From NCBI GenBank assembly GCA_031002005.1, contig CM061920.1, forward strand, positions 51,066,610-51,130,609: 64,000 nucleotides of DNA. The letters run 5' to 3'. The notes under the pieces were generated by a model. It had not been told where the DNA came from and did not search any database. It was given only the letters and a program-made list of their open reading frames with translations. The stretch is from Vandiemenella viatica (Eukaryota; Arthropoda; Insecta; Orthoptera; Morabidae). Shown here in pieces: positions 25,064-33,400 of the stretch. The translations under genes were made by a program, and so were the position numbers. Each line of letters opens with the position of its first letter. Position 1 is the stretch's first letter.

Positions 25064-28000
25064 ACATGCACATTTTATCAATCCTGTGATTATTCATAAG
25101 AGATCTGTACAAGTTTGATAAAGACACAAAATTTATAATTACAAATAACACATAATTTATATGATTTTTTTTACTATTTAAGCCTATCATTTGGTGTGCA
25201 AATAATCATGAATACAGTAGAAGCAGTGGTGGAGCAAGTACTCCTTCAGTCCTGAAGTGAATTTTGTATTTTCTTTACATGTTTGAATCTATGTGGTAGA
25301 TTATTAAACAATCTGATTCCCATATTAAGTGGTACTTTCTGACAGAGGGTAGTATTTGTTTTGTGGTATATGTAAATCTAGTTTATGTCTAGTATTATAT
25401 GTGTGCACATCATTGTTTGTCTGTAATGTAACTTCAATAGCTTTGGAATACCGTGGAAACACGTACCGCACGAACGTGTGTATTTAAATTATAAATAAAT
25501 ATAGTTAATAGTTATTTTTTATTGTAATAGTAATTCGAAACTCTAAATTGTAATACATTTTACTACTGTGAGCGTTAGTGAGTGTTTTTATTCGTGCAAA
25601 AAAGATTTATTTGTGATTTAGTGCTTTGGTCTGTTCCGTGTTTACTTTCTGTGTTTGTTTACATTTTTGAACACTCCGCTTAAGTTCAGATTTTTGTTAT
25701 AGAGCGAAAATATATTTAGATAAAGGTTACTTGTGAATTAATTTAGCAGATTTTTTGTAAGGTTAAGTTCAACAAATTTTGTTTCTCGTATTGTGTACTT
25801 TGTTGTTGTTAGTTTCTTGTAATCATGAGTGAAAAGTGTGGACATTGCCGTAGATTTTTGAGGGTTGGAATTTTTTGCGAAGGGTGTGAGAAATGGTTTC
25901 ATTGGGGAGCGATTTGTAGTGGCGTTGAAGTTGGGGAAATTGAGGAGGCTCTCCCATGGTTTTGTAAAGATTGTTTCAAAAGTAGGAAGATATTGGAGCA
26001 GGAGGAAAGGATTAGTGCCCTTCAGGCTGAACTGATAGAGGCTAGAAAGGAGTTGGATAGGCTGTGCAGGGAGGGAAACAGAGATGGTTGGGAACTGGTG
26101 ACAGGGAAAAGGGCAATTAGAACAAGAAGGGCTTCTGATTCTTTTGTTGTTGGGGTGAAAAATAGGTTTGCCCTGTTGGCAGAGCTAGACAGGGATGAGC
26201 CTTCTGTAGTTGTAGGTGTAGGTAAAAAGCAGCAGACTTGTAGGAAAAACTGTGTAGTTAAGTCTGGTAGGCAGGGATTAGGGAAAAAGAAAGTCTTGCT
26301 GCTAGGTAGTAGCCATGGACGAGGTGTTGGGCCATTGGTACAGGAAAAATTAGGATCAGGTTTCCAGGTCATGAGTTTCTTCAAACCTAGTGCTAGTCTT
26401 GGTCAAGTAGTAGAAGATATAGGTTCTTTGTGTAAGGAGTTCACAGATGAGGATCATGTAGTGATAGTGGGAGGAGCGGGAAATAGTTTGGGCAGGAATG
26501 ATAGGTATAGTATCAGAGATGACCTGGAGAAAATAGCAGAAGCAACGTGCCACACTCGGGTCAGTGTGATGTCGGTCTTGAGACGCTATGATCGGCCACA
26601 GATGAACTCTGCTGTGAGGCGAGTGAATCTGGAACTGGAACGGTATCTCATGTCTGATATTGGCTCTGGCATGGGCTTGGTACCTGTAGATGCTGTTGAT
26701 AGGTGGGATTATACTAGGCATGGCCTACACCTCAATAGTAGAGGGAAGGGGGTTCTTTCTGATCTCATAGCAAAACAATTAATTGGGGCCACAAATTCAC
26801 ATGAAAAGATACCTGTTGTTAATTGTGTTAGGGCAGCTCCTTTTTAGAGTAGGATCATGTATTAGGCAGAGAGTTTTGAAGGAAATTAGTTTAAACAATA
26901 ATGAGTTTTCAGATACCAAAATTAAAAATTGTGTAGGAATTAATTTATTACATCAGAATATCAGAGGGTTAGCAAATAAAGTGGATGAATTGCTAGTCCA
27001 CATAAATGAATTAAATGATATCAATAGAATTGATGTTTTATGCTTGTCTGAACACCATATAACTGCAGGAATAGGTATGTCAAATGTAACTGATTTTAAT
27101 TTAGCTTCTCATTATTGTAGAACGAACTTGGAGAAAGGAGGAGTTGTCACTTATGTTAGAAATAGTTATAGTTTTGAGGATATAAGTATTAGCAAATATT
27201 GTGTTGACCAACATTTGAAGCCTGTGCTACACAGCTATGTTTTAATAATGAAATTTTCATAATAGTAACAGTATATAGAGCACCATCGGGAAACTTTTCT
27301 GTTTTTATGAATCAGTTTGAACTCTTATTAACATTTTTAAGCAGAAAAGAAGTCAACATAGTCGTATGTGGTGATTTTAATGTAGATTTTCTAAATAACT
27401 TACCCTGTAAAGTCATGTTAGAATCATTAGTCAGTTCATTCAATTTAACTCAGGTAGTTAATTTTCCAACTAGAATAATGAATAATAGTCACTCAGCTAT
27501 AGACAATGTTTTCCTAGATACCTCAAAATTCAGTTATACCATCAAGCCATCCATCAATGGACTTTCGGATCACGATGCCCAGTTATTAACCATCAACACT
27601 TCAATAGGAACTAGCACTAAGAGTAATGTCTTTAAACTTCAGCGTGTAATAAATGATGAGTCAGTTACTTGTTTTAGAAAGTGCCTGAATACCACAAACT
27701 GGGAACAGGTATACAGTGCTCAAGGTATGGATGAAAAATACAACATTTTTAGTAACATTGTATTAAATTTCTTTGAAAGTTGCTTCCCCTTGAAAAAGTG
27801 TCGTGCTTCTCAAAAAGAACAAAAGCCTTGGATAACTATTGGCATTAGAACATCATGCGTTAATAAAAGGAAGTTGTATATTGCCTCTAGGAACAGTGAG
27901 AATGCTAATGTTAAAACACATTACAAACAGTACTGCAAAATACTGAAAAAGGTTATTAAAGAATCTAAAAGTATGTATTACAAACATAAAATTCATGATT

Positions 28001-30404
28001 CTGAAAATAAAATTCAAACAATATGGGACATTGTAAAAAAGGAAACAGGAAAGAGTAACCAAACAAGTAATGATATTTTTGTCAAAGAAAATTCAGTAGA
28101 ATCTAATTTCTCAATTGCTGATAATTTTAATAAACATTTTTTATCTGTTGCTGATAAGTTGTCTGCTAATAGCTCAGTGACACACAGTATGGATTTTGTT
28201 AAAAAAGGCTTCCAAGAAAAATTTAACTCTATGTCTATAAAATTAGCTACTCCAGAAGAAATAAGAAAAATTATCAAATCCCTTAAGAGCAAATACTCAA
28301 GTGGTTATGATGGATTTCCAGCAGGTTAATTAAATTGTGCTCCACAGAATTAAGTAATATACTAAGTTATCTATTTAATATATCTTTACTTGAGGGTACT
28401 TTTCCAGAAAGGCTTAAGTATGCTGTAGTGAAACCACTCTATAAAAAGGGAGATAAGGCAGTCGTATCGAATTACCGACCAATTTCATTACTAACAGCCT
28501 TCTCCAAAGTTTTTGAGAAAGCAATGTACAATAGAGTTTATGAACATCTAAAAAATAATAATATTCTAACCAAATCACAATTTGGTTTTCAAAAGGGTCA
28601 TTCAACAGAACAAGCTATATTTGCATTCACTGACAATATTTTAGAAGGAATAAATGATAAATTAATCCCTGTGGGAATTTTTTGTGACTTATCTAAAGCA
28701 TTTGACTGTGTAGATCATAAAATTCTGGTACAGAAACTTAAGTATTATGGTATAGATGGCATTGTTAATAAATGGCTCAGTTCTTACCTTCTAAATAGAA
28801 AACAGAAAGTGTCAATGGAGAATTTTAAGGCTGCCTTAAGAGGTCCACTGTTTTCTGAGTGGAAATTAATCAGATGTGGAGTACCTCAGGGTTCTATATT
28901 GGGGCCACTATTGTTTTTAATATATATAAATGATCTACCCTGTGTTTCATCTAAAAACTCAAAATTTGTCCAATTTGCAGATGACACAAACATTGGAATT
29001 AAAAACACTCCAGATTTATCTACAGAATATATTTCAAATTATGTATTTGAACTGATTAATAAATGGTTTACAGCTAATGGCTTGTCTTTAAACTTTGATA
29101 AAACTAAGTATATGCAATTCAGTACATCACACAGATTAACACCTGACATAGACATAAAATGTGCAGGCCAGTCCATTCAAGAGGTAGATAGTGTGAAATT
29201 TCTAGGTTTGTATATTGATCATAATTTAAATTGGAAAGTACATGTTTCTGACTTACTAAAGCGATTGGGAGCAGCCACATTTGCAATTCGTACAATTTCA
29301 GCTTTAGGTGATCTCCGTATGAGACAGCTAGTTTATTTTGCTTATTTTCACTCCTTATTGTCATATGGAATAATATTCTGGGGCAATTCTACCCATAGAG
29401 ACAAAGTGTTCAGAGCCCAAAAGCGTGTAATAAGAATTATGTGTGGGGTTAGCAATAGAACTTCATGTAGAGAGCTGTTCAAGAAGTTAGGGATTTTAAC
29501 ATTAGCATCTGAGTATATATACACATTAATGTCCTTTGTAGTCACAAATTATACTTTGTTTGAAACAAATAGTAAAATACACAATTATGGCACTAGAAGT
29601 AAAAATGATCTTCACAAGACTTATTGTCATTTGTTCAAAAAGGGGTCCGATATTCAGGGATACATATCTTCAATATGCTCCCAACACATATTAAATGTCT
29701 AGTAGATGATAAGAATAAATTCAGGAAAAAATTGAAAGAATTTTTAATTGACAACTCCTTCTACTCTGTCGAGGAATTTATTTCTAAGGTATCTAAAAAA
29801 TAACTGCCAGTATCTTGTGTAAATATAGTTCACATAATTAATTTACCATGTATGCTATGACTGTACATCTCCTGGTGTATGTATTTAGTTTGTTACATAA
29901 TTATTTACGGTACCATATATGTTATGACTGTACATCTTAATTATTTTGTAATGGAAGTGTTTAATGTACCTTATACTATGACTGTACATCTAGTGGTGTA
30001 TTTATTATTTTGTTATGCAACTGTTTATCTGTAATTTGACAACTTTCCACATCCCACAGAGCCAGTCTCATATATTGGGATCAATGGAAAATGAATGTAT
30101 TGTATTGTATTGTATACCCAGAAGCTTCAGTGTTTTTTATGACTGTTATGGTTTCCAGCATATATATATATATATATATATATATAACAATGAGCAGAAA
30201 AATGCTTTAAGGCAATAAAACTAAGGAAGGATATGGAAATATGACCCAACACTTACCACGGCCGTCTGGTGAATCCACCAGACAGCTGTCTCCATGAACA
30301 CGTCTGACCCCACCAGGTGTCTCACTTCTACACGAATAAGGCTGTATGCCAAAATATTGCACTTTTGTTGTGTTTGATTTTTTGTGTTCCTCATTCCCAG
30401 GGAA

Positions 30405-30455
<51 letters not shown>

Positions 30456-33400
30456 CTTTGGTAGAATTTGCATCTTTCTTAATAAAAGTCTACATGAGGT
30501 TTTATTCTGTACCCCATTCATAATCCTAATAATTTGTTTCTGCATTCTGAAACATTATACTTGGTGGTGAGTTTTCCCAATATATAATACCATACCTTAA
30601 TAGTGAGTGCACATATGCAAAATAAATATTCTTAATTGTTTCAGCTGATATGCAGCCAACTAATATTCTCATCATGTAGCAGATAGTACTTAGATTTTAC
30701 AAAGGTGATAAATGTGTGTGTTCCATTTTAAATTCTCTTGTATATTGCCAGAAATTTTGTGTTTCCTACATTTTTCAGTAGTTCATCACAGATTTTTACT
30801 GTAGGTATTGAGATATCTAAATTAGTTTTTCTCCTGAAGTGTATGGCATGTGTTTTTTTCTGTGTTTATTATTAGTTTGTTTTGATAAAACCATTTTGCA
30901 CTGTTTTTAGAACAGTGTTCAATATTTTCAGCTAATTGTTCTTTAGTACATTCTTTCATTAATTTGCTGGTATTATCTGCATATTTAATATACTTTTGGA
31001 AGGTATTTGTTGTTTCTAAGTCATTTATATATACTAAGAACAGTAAAGGTCCAAGAATTGACCCTTGTGGCTCTCCACATTTCATGTGTTTGAAATCTAA
31101 GTGCACATTGTTTACACTGTTGTTTGTCTTAAAACTACATTCAGCAATTTGTTTCCGATCATACAGGTATGACTTTATTCCATTTTTAGCTCCTCCTCTG
31201 AATCCTAAACGTTCTAATTTTGTTACAAAGATATTATGGTCAATTACATCAAATGCCTTTGAGAGATCTAAGTTTATTCCAAACACATGTCCTTTCGCAT
31301 CAAGTGTCTGTAAGATTTAAGTATAAAACGAAAAAAGTGCAGTTTCAGTTGATTTATTCTTCCTAAATCCATGTTGAGAGTTTGATAATAGTTTATTATT
31401 TTCTAAAAAGTTCATGAGTCTTTTGTGAAACAACTTTTCTAAGATTTTAGGGGAACATGAGAGGTTTGACACCAGACAGTAGTTTGATACAGTTTCTCTT
31501 TCCCCTTTTTTGAATAGGGGTTTAACTTTTGCTGTTTTAAGCTTATCTGGGAATATTCCACTAGAAAATTCTTTGATCTGTTTTGGCCACTCAAGAATGC
31601 TCTGTTGATTTCCCATATATAAAAACATGCAGGAAAAAGTTCAAAAGTTGCTTTGTAACATACCAAAAAGCTTACAAACTGCTGGCCGAAGTGAATTTCT
31701 AAGGGAGGAAATTATGTTAGATAATGAGGTACATATTGTTAGGTAACCTAAAATTTTGCTATTTCGTAACCAAATTTGCCTAGAGAACATTGAGCTCCTC
31801 TCAATAACATTGCAGATCAAGTTTAAAGTCATTTGCTTAGATATTTCAACTGATATTTCAAATCATATAAAACCAGAATGTAATTTTAACACCTACATGA
31901 GATTCAGACTATTTCAGAAAATAAAATGCATTCATTCTCATTGCTACTTTAAGTCATGTATAGCAAAATGAAATAGGTAACTTCACAGCTAGGAATTGTT
32001 CCTGAAGAAATATCGGTATTTTAAAATTAAGTTTGTCTGAAAGCAGAATGGCGCAATAAACACATTTAAAATTCTAGAAGCTGCAGTTTTGAAGATAGGG
32101 AAATGGTTTATAGCTTAAAAGGAGAGTGATTTTTGCCTACATATAAAATTAAATTTTGAGACAGGTAGATAAACATTAAGGGTTGTTTTTGGAGGTTGAA
32201 AAGAGTATAATAATCCACAGGAGGGAAGGAAAGAAAGTTCAGATTAAAAATATAAATAAATTCAGAGGGACTACATTTAAATAAAAGAATATTTTCTGAT
32301 TGTGACACTTTAATTGACTTTTGGATTTATGCCATATTTTGGCAGATATCTGAAAAAAAATATTTAAAATTCATCCAGCAATGGTGGTTTCTGGTAGGAG
32401 TTTGGTAAAGATTCAAGCTATAAGGGGGAGGGGGTGAATTGGTAAAATAAAGGAAAAGCTATTGAAGAACTGTTATTACAGTTAGATCGTGATGATACCT
32501 TATTGAAGATTTAATGTAGAATCGTTTAAAACAGTTTTAAGAGCCATAACTTCAATACTTTAGGAAATATCTATGATTTAAATTTCACAGTTTTCATTCA
32601 CCCAGTTTAAAAATAGTAATAAAGTGGATTTCAGAATCAAATGAAAGAGAAGCAAACATAAACCAATTTAAAGGTTATTCAATTTAAAGGTTATTTCAAC
32701 TTTATAGCTCTAAAACTTTGGGAGTTATAAACAGTTTTGGAATTTCGAGAAAAAATTTTTTTTTATAGAGAAACTAGGACAGATACAAGAATTTTGACTA
32801 GGATCAGTTTTTATGTTTATGAAATATGCTACCTACTGGAAAAATTTCACATCAATAGGAATTAATTTTACCCCTAAAAGATTTTGATGACATGTGAACA
32901 AGAAAAAATTTAGTTTCTCACGCTCCAAGAAGCCGTGGTTATAAAAGGAAGGCCCCATGGTGCGCAGATGGCCAGTCAGTAAAATTCAGTGGAGCATTCA
33001 CACTGTAGGTCAGGCCAGTGTTTGGCGCAAGAAGGTAGGCTTTAAGCAACAAGCGATACTGTGACATAGTTATTTCCAGTGGCCATTTTAAAATTTTTGG
33101 TTCGCGGGTGAATTACTTGCAAATCATCATGTGTCAGTAAGTAGTTACGGATTATGAGGTTGCCCTGTCTCAAATCATTTATCAGTACTTGCAGTCATTT
33201 AATTTGGTTAAGAATTCTGATGCCTAAAAGATTGTTCTGCGAACTTGTACTTTTTTTCTGAAGAATATAGTAATTTGGTTTTCAATAGCAGCAGTGATTT
33301 TAATTTGAACATACCTTTCCTGATTGAGGTTATCCGATCTGGTGGCGACCGATCAATAGTAAGAACAATCTTTATATCCAAAGGCAACACGTCATGGTTA

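Larger units (their letters stand above)
25451..30115 (+). mobile_element. Daphne/CR1-type LINE, nearly full length
   Basis: This is the most complete element in the window. It has a 5' UTR of roughly 370 bp, ORF1 (25825-26847), an overlapping ORF2 (about 26783-29803) with frameshifts, a 3' UTR with three imperfect repeats of a TATGACTGTACATCT block (29857, 29926, 29977), and a short-repeat tail of TGTAT units (30096-30117). CR1-group LINEs typically end in microsatellite-like tails rather than poly(A). The exact 5' end was not fixed because no target duplication was identified. Confidence 0.85.

Noticed and set aside
30207..30545. 112-codon minus frame containing a poly-Tyr/Ile run
   Set aside because: The run is a translated TA microsatellite; only the first 30 residues ([14 protein letters not shown]) are real LINE coding.
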